NCBI GenBank assembly: GCA_049514335.1
Contig: JBEKVE010000003.1
Coordinates: 1-49,123 of the forward strand
Origin: JBEKVE01 sp049514335
GTDB lineage: Bacteria; Actinomycetota; Acidimicrobiia; Acidimicrobiales; UBA8190
DNA length: 49,123 nucleotides
Reading direction: 5' to 3'
The translations under genes and the position numbers were made by a program. Shown here piece by piece: positions 17,702-25,415 of this stretch (within the stretch, counting starts at the first letter, position 1; the number at the start of each line of letters is the position of its first letter). Under the pieces are notes generated by a model, which did not search any database, had not been told where the DNA came from, and saw only the letters and a program-made list of their open reading frames with translations.

Positions 17702-18469
17702 GTGGCACATCAGGACGAGTGGCTGGCTCGGACGTTCGTCGAGCTGGCCGACACACTCACTGCCGACTTCGATCTCATCGACTTCTTGTCGATCCTGGTC
17801 GAGCGGTGCGCAGAGCTGCTGGACTCCGCAGAGGTGGGTCTGGCCCTCGCACCCACCCGGGGCGCGTTGCGCGTCATGGCGTCGTCGTCAGAGCGCATGC
17901 GCTCCCTCGAGCTCATCGAGATCCAGAATGACGAAGGGCCCTGCCGGGATTGTCTTCGCACCGGTGAGCAGATCCTCAACCAGCGACTCGATGGCGCCGA
18001 GGACCGTTGGCCTCGTTTCGCCCCCGATGCCCGGGAGGCCGGGTTCCGGACGGTGCACGCATTGCCTCTGCGCCTTCGCAGCGACGTGATCGGCGCCATG
18101 AACATCTTCAGTCCCGACCTGCGCGAGCTCTCCGTCCGGGATGTGAACCTCACACAGGCCCTGGCCGACGTGGCGACGATCGGGATCCTCCAGGAGCGGG
18201 CGGTCAAGCAGGGTTCCGACCTGGCGGTCCAGCTCCAAGGTGCACTCAACTCGCGGATCATCATCGAGCAGGCCAAGGGGATCGTGGCCGAACGGCGCCA
18301 GGTCGACATGGATCAGGCCTTCACGATGCTCCGTACCTACGCCCGGGGAAATCGCACCCCGTTGAGCGCCGTGGCCCGCTCCATCATCGACCACTCGCTG
18401 TCGCCGGCGGCGTTGCCCCAGACGATGCGTGCAGGCCGTCGCGAGCAAGAGGCGAATCCAGAGCCGTAA
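17702..18469 (+). CDS. GAF and ANTAR domain regulator (second of two)
   Basis: 255 residues from GTG 17702. GAF domain about 20-165, with NDEGPCRDCLRTGEQI and the same RWPRFAPDAREAGFRTVHALPLRL signature as its neighbour. ANTAR domain about 178-235 (NSRIIIEQAKGIVAERR, QAFTMLRTYARGNRTPLSAVAR). The two adjacent genes share domain order but differ enough to be old duplicates. A role in RNA-level antitermination is expected from the family. The CRDC motif at the GAF entrance might be redox-sensitive, which is speculation. About 120 bp separates it from the first gene. Confidence 0.9.
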   Translation: MAHQDEWLARTFVELADTLTADFDLIDFLSILVERCAELLDSAEVGLALAPTRGALRVMASSSERMRSLELIEIQNDEGPCRDCLRTGEQILNQRLDGAEDRWPRFAPDAREAGFRTVHALPLRLRSDVIGAMNIFSPDLRELSVRDVNLTQALADVATIGILQERAVKQGSDLAVQLQGALNSRIIIEQAKGIVAERRQVDMDQAFTMLRTYARGNRTPLSAVARSIIDHSLSPAALPQTMRAGRREQEANPEP

Positions 18470-18561
18470 CGGACACGAGTATCGAAAAGGCCGTCGTCGT
18501 GGCCAACGGCTCGCCATGTGGCTCGGCGGTCCAGGCGTCACGCCCCCCCGGCGTCAGTGCA

Positions 18562-19428
18562 TCAGTGCTCGGCGGACTCCTCGGATGCGGCGTCGGCTCC
18601 CTCGGGGCCCGCCGCCTGCACCACCACCTTGGCCACGCGCCGCTTGTCCATCTCCGCCACCCGCAGCTCCCACCCGTCGTGCTGGAGCCGCTCGCCCTCT
18701 TCGGGGATGTGGCCGAAGGCGTCGAAGAGAAAGCCTCCGAGCGTGACGTACTCCCCCTCAGGGAGCTCGAGGCCCACCTGGTCGCGGACCTCGTCGATGT
18801 TGGCCCCGCCGTCCACCAGCCAGCGCGACCGGTCGACGCGGATGATCTCGGGCTCGCCCCCGGGGTCGAACTCGTCGCGCAGGTCACCGACCAGCGCGGC
18901 CAGGAGGTCCTTGACCGTGAGCACGCCGGCCACGCCGCCGTACTCGTCGGCGACGACGGCGAAGGCGCGCCGGTCGCGCCGCATGTCGGCCAGGACGTCG
19001 AGCACGAGGCGCGACTCGGGCACCAGATAGGGCTGGCGCAGACGGCGGGAGATGTCGAGCGGCGAGGGGCGCTCGGTGCCGCGCCCTCCGTTGCCGTTGC
19101 CGGCCTCGAGGTCCCAGCCCGAGCGGAACAGGTCGTTCACGAACAGGATCCCGATGAGATGGTCGAGATCGTCGTCGTAGACGGGGAAGCTGCTGTGGCC
19201 CGTCTGGCGCACGGCCCGGGCGACGTCGGCACCCTGCACGGGGATGGGCAGCCCCACGACGTCCACCCGCGGCGTCATGACCTCGCGCACCGTCGTGTCG
19301 CGCAGCTCGTTGAGCGCCGCCAGGATGAGCTTCTCCTGTCCTTCGCCCGGGGCCTCCTCGCGTCGGCGCCCGCGCGCCCGTGATCCTGGAGGACGGTCCT
19401 CGGGTGAGCCCTCGCGTCGGCGGAACAC
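18562..19428 (-). CDS. CorC/HlyC-type CBS-pair protein (soluble)
   Basis: 288 residues. After a charged start it shows LRDTTVREVMTPRVDVVGL, the hallmark at the start of the CBS pair. Two CBS motifs follow (about 45-175; VVADEYGGVAGVLTVKDLLAALVG in the second), then a CorC_HlyC domain (about 195-275: GEYVTLGGFLFDAFGHIP, ELRVAEMDKRRVAKV). The DUF21 membrane part of full CNNM-type transporters is missing, as in E. coli CorC. CorC proteins affect Mg/Co transport and may bind adenosine nucleotides. It is last in a four-gene minus-strand row, 14 bp after the receiver protein. Confidence 0.88.
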   Translation of the reverse strand: MFRRREGSPEDRPPGSRARGRRREEAPGEGQEKLILAALNELRDTTVREVMTPRVDVVGLPIPVQGADVARAVRQTGHSSFPVYDDDLDHLIGILFVNDLFRSGWDLEAGNGNGGRGTERPSPLDISRRLRQPYLVPESRLVLDVLADMRRDRRAFAVVADEYGGVAGVLTVKDLLAALVGDLRDEFDPGGEPEIIRVDRSRWLVDGGANIDEVRDQVGLELPEGEYVTLGGFLFDAFGHIPEEGERLQHDGWELRVAEMDKRRVAKVVVQAAGPEGADAASEESAEH

Positions 19429-19442
19429 GGTGGGCAGGGCCT

Positions 19443-19901
19443 TCAGTCGCTGGTGGCGCCGGCCCCGGCCCCGGCGTCGCCCTGGACCTGGACCAGGACG
19501 GGGACCGGTTGGAAGGATTCATCGTGGAACGTCCCTCCACCCACCACGGCCGCCGCCGCCCGACGGAGCCGGATGGGGTCGAGCGGCTTGACCAGCCACC
19601 CCTCGGCCCCCGAGCGTCGGGCCAGGAACACGTCGGGCCGCCGGTCGAGCAGCATCAGCACCGGGACGTGGGGGAGGTTGCCGTAGGACTCCTCGAGGCG
19701 CAGGTCGAGGCACACGGCCATGCCTCCCATGTTCCCCATCTGGAGGTCCACGATCACGAGGTCGGGCGCGTCCTCGGCCACGACCTGGGCCACCTCGTAG
19801 CCCGAGTCGACCTCGACGATGTCGGCGCCGGGCTCACCCACCACGGCGACGACCTCGGCCCGCACCGACGGAGCGTCGCTGGCCACCACGATCCGGGACA
19901 C
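19443..19901 (-). CDS. Stand-alone response-regulator receiver protein
   Basis: 152 residues with a single receiver domain (1-120) and a short tail rich in Gly, Ala and Val; no DNA-binding output domain. Phospho-acceptor Asp52 lies in DLVIVDLQMGNMGG, one acidic-pocket residue is at Asp9, and Lys105-Pro106 is in GWLVKPLDP. The usual Thr/Ser after strand 4 is replaced by Asp86 (MLLDRR), so switching may be unusual. No kinase is nearby. It sits 9 bp after an ArsA-type ATPase gene and 14 bp before CorC, hence almost certainly in the same transcript. Confidence 0.88.
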   Translation of the reverse strand: MSRIVVASDAPSVRAEVVAVVGEPGADIVEVDSGYEVAQVVAEDAPDLVIVDLQMGNMGGMAVCLDLRLEESYGNLPHVPVLMLLDRRPDVFLARRSGAEGWLVKPLDPIRLRRAAAAVVGGGTFHDESFQPVPVLVQVQGDAGAGAGATSD

Positions 19902-19910
19902 GGCGTCAGG

Positions 19911-21014
19911 CTAACTGGTCTGGCCGGCGGCGGCGAAGACGTGGTCGGCGACCACTTCGAGTCCTCCGACGTCGTGCACGTCGATGTCGAGCAGCGGCAC
20001 GCGCGCCACCGGCGACGGCGCCACCTGTGTCACCAGCGCGGCGTAGGCCAGCTCCTCTCTCCGGTTCACGGCCTGGTAGCCCTCCAGGTTGGCGACGAGA
20101 GCGTCGAGGGCCGAGCCGGGTGGGGCGTCGGGCACGGGGGCGGCCGTGCCGAAGGCGGGGTGCACCCGGTTGACCACCAGGCCCTCCACCGCCAGGCCGG
20201 ACTCGTTGAGCTTGTCGGCGAACCAGCCCGCCTCCTCCACGGTGTCAGAACGCGGCGAGGTCACGAGGACGAAGGCCGTGGTGCGCTTGGCCAGCAGCCG
20301 GCGCATGTGCTCGGCCCTGATTCGGAAACCCTCCTCCATGCCCTCGAAGGCCTGGAAGAACGCCACGGCGTCGTGGACGATCTCGGCCCCCGCCACCTTG
20401 GAGATGGTGCGGAGCAGCGCCTGGGTGGCGACCGACACGGCGCGCAGGTAGGCCCGTGTGGGCATGAGGAGGAACTGGAACAGCCGATGCCCGAGAAAGC
20501 GGGTCAGGCGCCTCGGCGCATCGAGGAAGTCGAGCGCATGGCGCGTGGGGGGCGTGTCCACCACGACCAGGTCGTAGCTCCCCTCCTCGACCAGCTCGTA
20601 GAGCTTCTCCATGGCCATGTACTCCTGGGTGCCCGACAGCGCGCCCGTGAGGTTGCGGTAGATGCGGTTGGCCTTGATGCTCTCGACCTGCTCCGGTGAC
20701 GCCGCGTACTTGGCCACCAGGTCGTCGAAGGTGCCCTTGGGGTCGAGCATGAGCGCCCACAGCTCCCCGGCCCAGGGGCCGTCGATGCGCCGGGGCGTGT
20801 TGGCCAGGGCGTCGACGCCGAGGGCGTTGGCGAGGCGCTTGGCCGGGTCGATGGTGACGACGCAGGCCTTGCGACCCCGGCGGGCCGCCTCCAGGGCGAA
20901 GGCGGCCGACACCGTGGTCTTGCCCACGCCGCCCGAGCCGCAGCACACCACGATGGCCCGCTCGGCCACGAGCTCGGCGAGCCCCACACCCAGCACGGGG
21001 GGGTGCGCGGTCAC
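19911..21014 (-). CDS. ArsA-family ATPase, downstream paralogue
   Basis: 367 residues; the GTG start overlaps the stop of the upstream ATPase gene (GTGA), so the two are translationally coupled. A deviant Walker A (CCGSGGVGKTT) at about 24-34 is followed by VVTIDPAKRLANALG and, later, LVVVDTPPTRHALDFLDAP, the ArsA/GET3 signature. No Cys metalloid site of true ArsA is evident. In mycobacteria a comparable ATPase pair lies beside a whiB gene and is linked to stress tolerance; that is family knowledge, not seen here. The pair probably forms a heterodimer acting on membrane proteins or stress. Confidence 0.9.
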   Translation of the reverse strand: MTAHPPVLGVGLAELVAERAIVVCCGSGGVGKTTVSAAFALEAARRGRKACVVTIDPAKRLANALGVDALANTPRRIDGPWAGELWALMLDPKGTFDDLVAKYAASPEQVESIKANRIYRNLTGALSGTQEYMAMEKLYELVEEGSYDLVVVDTPPTRHALDFLDAPRRLTRFLGHRLFQFLLMPTRAYLRAVSVATQALLRTISKVAGAEIVHDAVAFFQAFEGMEEGFRIRAEHMRRLLAKRTTAFVLVTSPRSDTVEEAGWFADKLNESGLAVEGLVVNRVHPAFGTAAPVPDAPPGSALDALVANLEGYQAVNRREELAYAALVTQVAPSPVARVPLLDIDVHDVGGLEVVADHVFAAAGQTS

Positions 21015-22033
21015 GGTGTCACCTCGGCCGTCGAGGCCCGGGCGGCGTCGTCGGGGAGGCCGCCCACGGCGTCGCCGAGCCCCGCCGCCAGCAGCTCCAG
21101 CTCCTCGGGGCCGATCCGGGCGCTGAACAGAAACGGCGCCACCAGCTGGGGCAGAGGCAGCTCGATGGCGAGCCGGGCCCGTTGCTCCTCTTGCAGGGCG
21201 AACCGTCGGGCCCGGAACGACGACGCCTCCCGTAGGGCGTCGGCCTGGTCGAGGGTGAGGCGTACGCCCACCGCCTCGGCCGCCTCGGTCGGGTCGGCAG
21301 CGAGCCGGTCGTCGGCAGGAAGGCAGGCATTGACGATGACGGGCCCGAGCTTGATCCCGATGCGGTCCTCGAGTGCGTAGGCGGCCTCGACAACCTCGTT
21401 GACGGGCATCTCTTCGGGCAGCGTGACCAGCGCCACCTGGCAGCGGTCCGGGTCCGACAGCAGCTCGACCACGTCCGCCGCCTGCGTGCGCACCGGGCCC
21501 GACCGGGCCGCGTCGAGCAGGCCCTGGGCCGAGGACAAGAAGGTCATGGCGTGGCCGGTGGCGGGGGCGTCCACCAGGATGAGGTCAGCCGCCCGCTCGC
21601 GCTCGAGGCTCTTCACCTTGCCGAGTACCAGGATGTCGCGGATCCCCGGAATGGCGGTTGCCACCACGTCGAGGGCTCCCGAGGACACCAGGCGCTTGGA
21701 GATCCGCTTCATGCCGTGGTCGGCCAGGTACTCGAGCAGGGCGTCGTCGGGGGTGATGCGGCGGGCCCGCACGGTGCCGCCGACCGGCCTGGCGGGCACC
21801 TCCCCGTCGTCGGCCTCGAACCCGGCCAGGACGGCCTCGTCGTAGGAGAGGGCGGCCGACTGCCCGAAGGCGGTGGAGACGCCGGGCTTGCCCTCGAGCT
21901 CGACGACCAGGACCGACAGCCCGGCACGGGCCGCCAGACGGGCCAAAGAGGCGGTGATGGTGGTCTTTCCCACCCCGCCCTTGCCCGCCACCACCAGGAC
22001 CCGGCTCCGGCGGCAGAAGCTGGCGACGTCCAT
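21011..22033 (-). CDS. ArsA-family ATPase, upstream paralogue
   Basis: 340 residues from the ATG at 22033 (MDVASFCRR); a longer in-frame start exists but adds an unlikely Arg-rich lead. VLVVAGKGGVGKTTITASL is an intact deviant Walker A with the signature Lys, followed by VELEGKPGVSTAFG. DLILVDAPATGHAMTFLSS is the switch region of ArsA-type ATPases. It is first in the minus-strand row ATPase - ATPase - receiver - CorC and is divergent from whiB across 129 bp. The partner paralogue overlaps by 4 bp. A heterodimeric complex is likely. Confidence 0.9.
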   Translation of the reverse strand: MDVASFCRRSRVLVVAGKGGVGKTTITASLARLAARAGLSVLVVELEGKPGVSTAFGQSAALSYDEAVLAGFEADDGEVPARPVGGTVRARRITPDDALLEYLADHGMKRISKRLVSSGALDVVATAIPGIRDILVLGKVKSLERERAADLILVDAPATGHAMTFLSSAQGLLDAARSGPVRTQAADVVELLSDPDRCQVALVTLPEEMPVNEVVEAAYALEDRIGIKLGPVIVNACLPADDRLAADPTEAAEAVGVRLTLDQADALREASSFRARRFALQEEQRARLAIELPLPQLVAPFLFSARIGPEELELLAAGLGDAVGGLPDDAARASTAEVTP

Positions 22034-22114
22034 GCGCGGCCGAGCGTACCGGGCTCCTCGGTGGCGTATCCCCCATGAGGGTCCCAACGCAAGGGAAGTT
22101 CCTGGTCAGACCCC

Positions 22115-22144
22115 TTGTCGGGCTCCGAAGCGGCGGAGTAGCGT
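22115..22144 (+). promoter_or_regulatory. Candidate promoter of the whiB gene
   Basis: TTGTCG (22115-22120) and TAGCGT (22139-22144) are separated by 18 bp and fit the actinobacterial TTGnnn / TAnnnT pattern. A start site near 22151 would give a short leader containing the strong ribosome site AGGAGG just before GTG 22163. Assigned by inspection only. Confidence 0.4.
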
Positions 22145-22162
22145 CAGCTTGCAGGAGGGGGA

Positions 22163-22426
22163 GTGGCTACACGAACGTTGGGCGAAGCATGGCAAGGGCG
22201 GGCGGCGTGCAGGGGACCCCAGGCGGCGGTCTTCTTCCCGCCGACGCATGCCGAGCGCAAGGAAGACAAAGTCGAGCGCGAGCGCCGCGCCAAGGAGATC
22301 TGCGCGACCTGTGCCGTGCAGAGTGACTGCCTCGAGTACGCCATCCGGATCCGGGAGCCGCACGGCATCTGGGGCGGACTGAACGAGAACGAGCGCAAGG
22401 CCGTCCTGCAGCGCCGAGCCGGCTGA
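22163..22426 (+). CDS. WhiB-family iron-sulfur transcriptional regulator
   Basis: 87 residues, GTG after AGGAGGGG. Four cysteines at 16, 47, 50 and 56 (C-x30-C-x2-C-x5-C) are placed to hold a 4Fe-4S cluster, and GIWGG (68-72) is the WhiB turn motif, followed by a basic end (ENERKAVLQRRAG). WhiB proteins bind the sigma factor and respond to redox or nitric oxide. Its place beside the ArsA-type ATPase pair recalls the mycobacterial arrangement around whiB4; the exact subclass is not certain from sequence. It is divergent from the ATPase operon. Confidence 0.95.
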   Translation: MATRTLGEAWQGRAACRGPQAAVFFPPTHAERKEDKVERERRAKEICATCAVQSDCLEYAIRIREPHGIWGGLNENERKAVLQRRAG

Positions 22427-22507
22427 GCCCCGCGGCCCGATCCACCGGGCTCGATTCGCCCAGCTCAGCCCGTCCGAACCCACCTGGCCAGCCCTGGCCT
22501 GTCCGGA

Positions 22508-23434
22508 TCAGCGGCTGCCCGTCGAGGGGTGGGGGAGCCCCAGGCGGTCGTCGCCGGCCCGAACGCCGGCCGAGTCGCACACCGCCCCGGGTCGCTGCCC
22601 GGTGACGGCGCACAGGGCCGCCGTCAGGCGGTTGGCCGCCCCCACCACGGCCTGGGCCACCGCCGTCGACGGCTCGGAGAGATCGTCTGCCACCTCGGAC
22701 ATCGACAGCCCCTGGAACAGGCCGGGGGAAAACCCGAGCCCCGCTCCCGACTCCACGAAGCGGTTGCCGATGTCCACGAAGGGAAGGACGCCGTTGCCCG
22801 GGACGTAGGGCGGCCCGTCGAAGCGCCGGACCAGGCCGGCCTGGGTGGCGGTGAGCCCCCGCAGCTCGGGGAACCCCGGGGCGACGGTGCCCGACGGCGA
22901 TCCGCCGTACTCCTCCACCGCCGACAGGGTCAGGAACCGGCTGCGGTAGGTGGTTCCGTCGAAGCTGAACGTCGGTGTGCCGGGGAAGATCTCGGCAGAG
23001 GACGACGACGTCGCGCCCAGGTGGGTGAAGGTCCCGAACCGGCCCAGCGCCACCACGAGCGCCCAGCGCTCCGCCGCGCAGTAGGGGCAGAACTCAGCGC
23101 CGACGAACACCACGGCGGGATGCCCGTTCAAGGTGAGGGGGGCCTGTCCCGACACGAGGGCATCCCCCGAGTCACCGGGCTGGGGCGCCCCCACTGCGTC
23201 GAAGACGCGGCCGGGCACCGTGGTGGCCGCCCGCACCACGGCGGCGGCTGCGGGCGTCACCGGAGGCGGCTTCACCGTGGTGGTGCCCCGGGTGATCTTC
23301 ACCACCAGGAGCAGCACCACCAGGAGCAGGATGAGGATGACGAAGGCCCATGTCACCAGGGCCATGGGGATGCGCCGGCGCGGCGCCCCGGGGGGTGGTT
23401 GGGCATCTGTGCCGTCGACCTGGGTTGTCGCCAT
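22508..23434 (-). CDS. Membrane-anchored DUF929 thioredoxin-like protein
   Basis: 308 residues. One transmembrane helix (about 25-46) follows a short proline-rich cytoplasmic start, so the rest is outside the membrane. VVFVGAEFCPYCAAERWALVVAL carries a CPYC motif (Cys116, Cys119), the DUF929 hallmark. Later PFVDIGNRFVESGAG and two Cys residues near the end (CAVTGQRPGAVC) suggest a second disulfide. A role in extracytoplasmic thiol chemistry is likely but the substrate is unknown. It converges with whiB, 81 bp apart, and diverges from the Nudix gene. Confidence 0.85.
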   Translation of the reverse strand: MATTQVDGTDAQPPPGAPRRRIPMALVTWAFVILILLLVVLLLVVKITRGTTTVKPPPVTPAAAAVVRAATTVPGRVFDAVGAPQPGDSGDALVSGQAPLTLNGHPAVVFVGAEFCPYCAAERWALVVALGRFGTFTHLGATSSSSAEIFPGTPTFSFDGTTYRSRFLTLSAVEEYGGSPSGTVAPGFPELRGLTATQAGLVRRFDGPPYVPGNGVLPFVDIGNRFVESGAGLGFSPGLFQGLSMSEVADDLSEPSTAVAQAVVGAANRLTAALCAVTGQRPGAVCDSAGVRAGDDRLGLPHPSTGSR

Positions 23435-23568
23435 CGGTGGGGCTCGCCACTTTCGACCGGGGCACCGTCCGCCGGCGTCGGACCCGGCCGAGGAGGCGCC
23501 AGCCTAGCCATCGGGCCTCCGGCGTCCGGTCGCGGCAGGCGTCACTGACGTCGATAGCCTGAGCCTCC

Positions 23569-24525
23569 ATGGCCGAGCCGAACGGCGCCGCAGAGGCGCA
23601 GGCGGGATTCGTCGCCGCCCGCGACGCCGCCACCATCATGCTGGTGCGCGACGCCGCGGCCGGTGGTGCTCCCGCTCTCGAGGTGTGCATGCTGCAGCGC
23701 CACCTGAACTCGGACTTCGTGGGCGGGGCCTACGTCTTCCCGGGCGGCAAGGTGGACGACGAGGACCGCACGGTGGCCGCCGAGGAGGCGTGCGCGCGGC
23801 GCAGCGACGCCGAGGCGAGCGCCATGCTGGGGGTGGGATCGGGCGGCCTCGCCTTCTGGGTGGCGGCGTTGCGCGAATGCTTCGAGGAGGCCGGTGTCCT
23901 GCTCGCCTACGAGGGCGGCGGGGATGACGTCCTGGTGTCGAGCGCCCCGGACTCCGTGGCCCGTCTGTCGGGACTTCGGGCCTCTCTCAACGCCGGTGAG
24001 GTCCGCTTCCTCGACGCCTGTCGTCAGGCGGGGCTGCGCCTCGCCACCGACCGGGTGCACTACTTCAGCCACTGGATCACGCCTGAGCCCGCGCCCAAGC
24101 GCTACGACACCCGTTTCTTCGTGGCCGCCCTGCCACCCGGCCAGGAGCCGGTGCACGACGACCACGAAACGGTCGACACGGTGTGGGTCCGCCCCGACGA
24201 CGCGCTGGCCCGGGCCAAGGCGGGCGAGTTCGACCTCATCTTCCCCACCATGAAGAACCTCGAGGCCATCGCCCGCTTCGAGACGAGCGGTGCCCTGCTG
24301 GCGGCAGCCGCCGCCGTCGAGCGCGTCCCCACCGTGCTGCCCCGGGTGGTGGTGGACGACCGCGGGTTCCGCATCCTGCTCCCCGGCGACCCCGGTTACG
24401 AAGAGGCCGTGCCGCCGGCGCCGTCGGGCGGTTCGCTGTCGCCCTCGGAGGTGGGGGCGATCGTCCGGAGGATCGGTGCCGACGGACGCGCCGAACGGGC
24501 GGGGGAGGCCGAGGCCGGGCCGTGA
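23569..24525 (+). CDS. Nudix hydrolase with long insert (NUDT19/RP2-like)
   Basis: 318 residues. The Nudix box is split: GGKVDDE (from 59) supplies GX5E, and ALRECFEEAGVLLA (from 100) supplies REUxEExGU, with an insert of roughly 35 residues between them, as in NUDT19-type proteins. AYVFPGGKVD is the common lead-in. A helical C-terminal part of unknown role follows. Such enzymes cleave nucleoside-diphosphate-linked compounds, possibly CoA derivatives. The stop overlaps the GTG of the MBL-fold gene (GTGA), indicating coupled synthesis. Confidence 0.88.
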   Translation: MAEPNGAAEAQAGFVAARDAATIMLVRDAAAGGAPALEVCMLQRHLNSDFVGGAYVFPGGKVDDEDRTVAAEEACARRSDAEASAMLGVGSGGLAFWVAALRECFEEAGVLLAYEGGGDDVLVSSAPDSVARLSGLRASLNAGEVRFLDACRQAGLRLATDRVHYFSHWITPEPAPKRYDTRFFVAALPPGQEPVHDDHETVDTVWVRPDDALARAKAGEFDLIFPTMKNLEAIARFETSGALLAAAAAVERVPTVLPRVVVDDRGFRILLPGDPGYEEAVPPAPSGGSLSPSEVGAIVRRIGADGRAERAGEAEAGP

Positions 24526-25400
24526 CGGGCGCCCCCCGGGGTCCCGTCGAGCCGTGCGAGCCCGGACGCCCGGTGGTGCTGTCCCCTGTCGTCACGCGCG
24601 TCACGGCTCCCAACCCCGGCCTCATGACGGGTCCGGGGACCAACAGCTACCTGGTGGGCGTGTCGGACCTCGTGGTGGTGGACCCCGGTCCCGATCATGC
24701 CGGCCACCTCGACACCCTGGCCGAGGTGGGGGCGGGGCGCATCCGGGTCGTGGTCGTCACCCACACCCACCCCGATCACGCCCCGGGGGCGGCGGGACTG
24801 GCGGTCCGCACCGGTGCCGAGGTCGTCGGCTTCTCGGCTCGCGACGGCTTCGTCCCGTCGCGTCCGGCGGGCGAGGGGTCCGAGCTCTCGGGCGACGGAT
24901 TCACCCTGCGCGCCCTGCACACCCCGGGCCACGCTTCGAACCATCTGTGCTGGCTCTTGCCCCAGGAGCAGATGCTGTTCTCGGGCGACCACGTCATGGA
25001 GGGCTCGACCGTGGTCATCGCCCCGCCCGACGGGGACATGGCGCAGTACCTGACGAGCCTGCGCCGCCTGGCCCGGCTCGCGCCGCCGCTTCGCAGCATC
25101 GCGCCGGGGCACGGGTCGCTCATCACCGAGCCGGCCGCCGCCCTGCGCCATCTGATCGCCCACCGGCTGGGTCGTGAGCAGACGGTGCGGACCGCCCTCG
25201 AGCGCGCCGGGCGGGCGACGGTGGACGAGCTCTTGCCCGAGGTGTACGCCGATGTGCGCGAGGAGCTGCTTCCCGTGGCCCGCCGGTCGTTGTGGGCGCA
25301 TCTGCGCAAGCTCGGCGACGACGGTGCGGCGCGCGGTGACGATCCCGACGACGAGGCCGCGTCCTGGTCGGCCGTCGTCTCGCGTTCACGAGCGCCCTAG
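24522..25400 (+). CDS. MBL-fold metallo-hydrolase (LACTB2-like)
   Basis: 292 residues from GTG 24522, inside the preceding stop. The metal-binding motif HTHPDH is at 81-86; further ligands fall in LHTPGHASNHLC and LFSGDHVM, giving a full two-zinc site. NPGLMTGPGTNSYLV near the start and a winged-helix-like C-terminal tail (RATVDELLPEVYADVREELLPVARRS) match the LACTB2 family, whose members cleave RNA or small esters. It is coupled to the Nudix gene, suggesting joint metabolite or RNA clean-up. It converges on mrp with a 15-bp gap. Confidence 0.9.
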   Translation: MTGAPRGPVEPCEPGRPVVLSPVVTRVTAPNPGLMTGPGTNSYLVGVSDLVVVDPGPDHAGHLDTLAEVGAGRIRVVVVTHTHPDHAPGAAGLAVRTGAEVVGFSARDGFVPSRPAGEGSELSGDGFTLRALHTPGHASNHLCWLLPQEQMLFSGDHVMEGSTVVIAPPDGDMAQYLTSLRRLARLAPPLRSIAPGHGSLITEPAAALRHLIAHRLGREQTVRTALERAGRATVDELLPEVYADVREELLPVARRSLWAHLRKLGDDGAARGDDPDDEAASWSAVVSRSRAP

Positions 25401-25415
25401 AAGGTCGCGAGCGCC

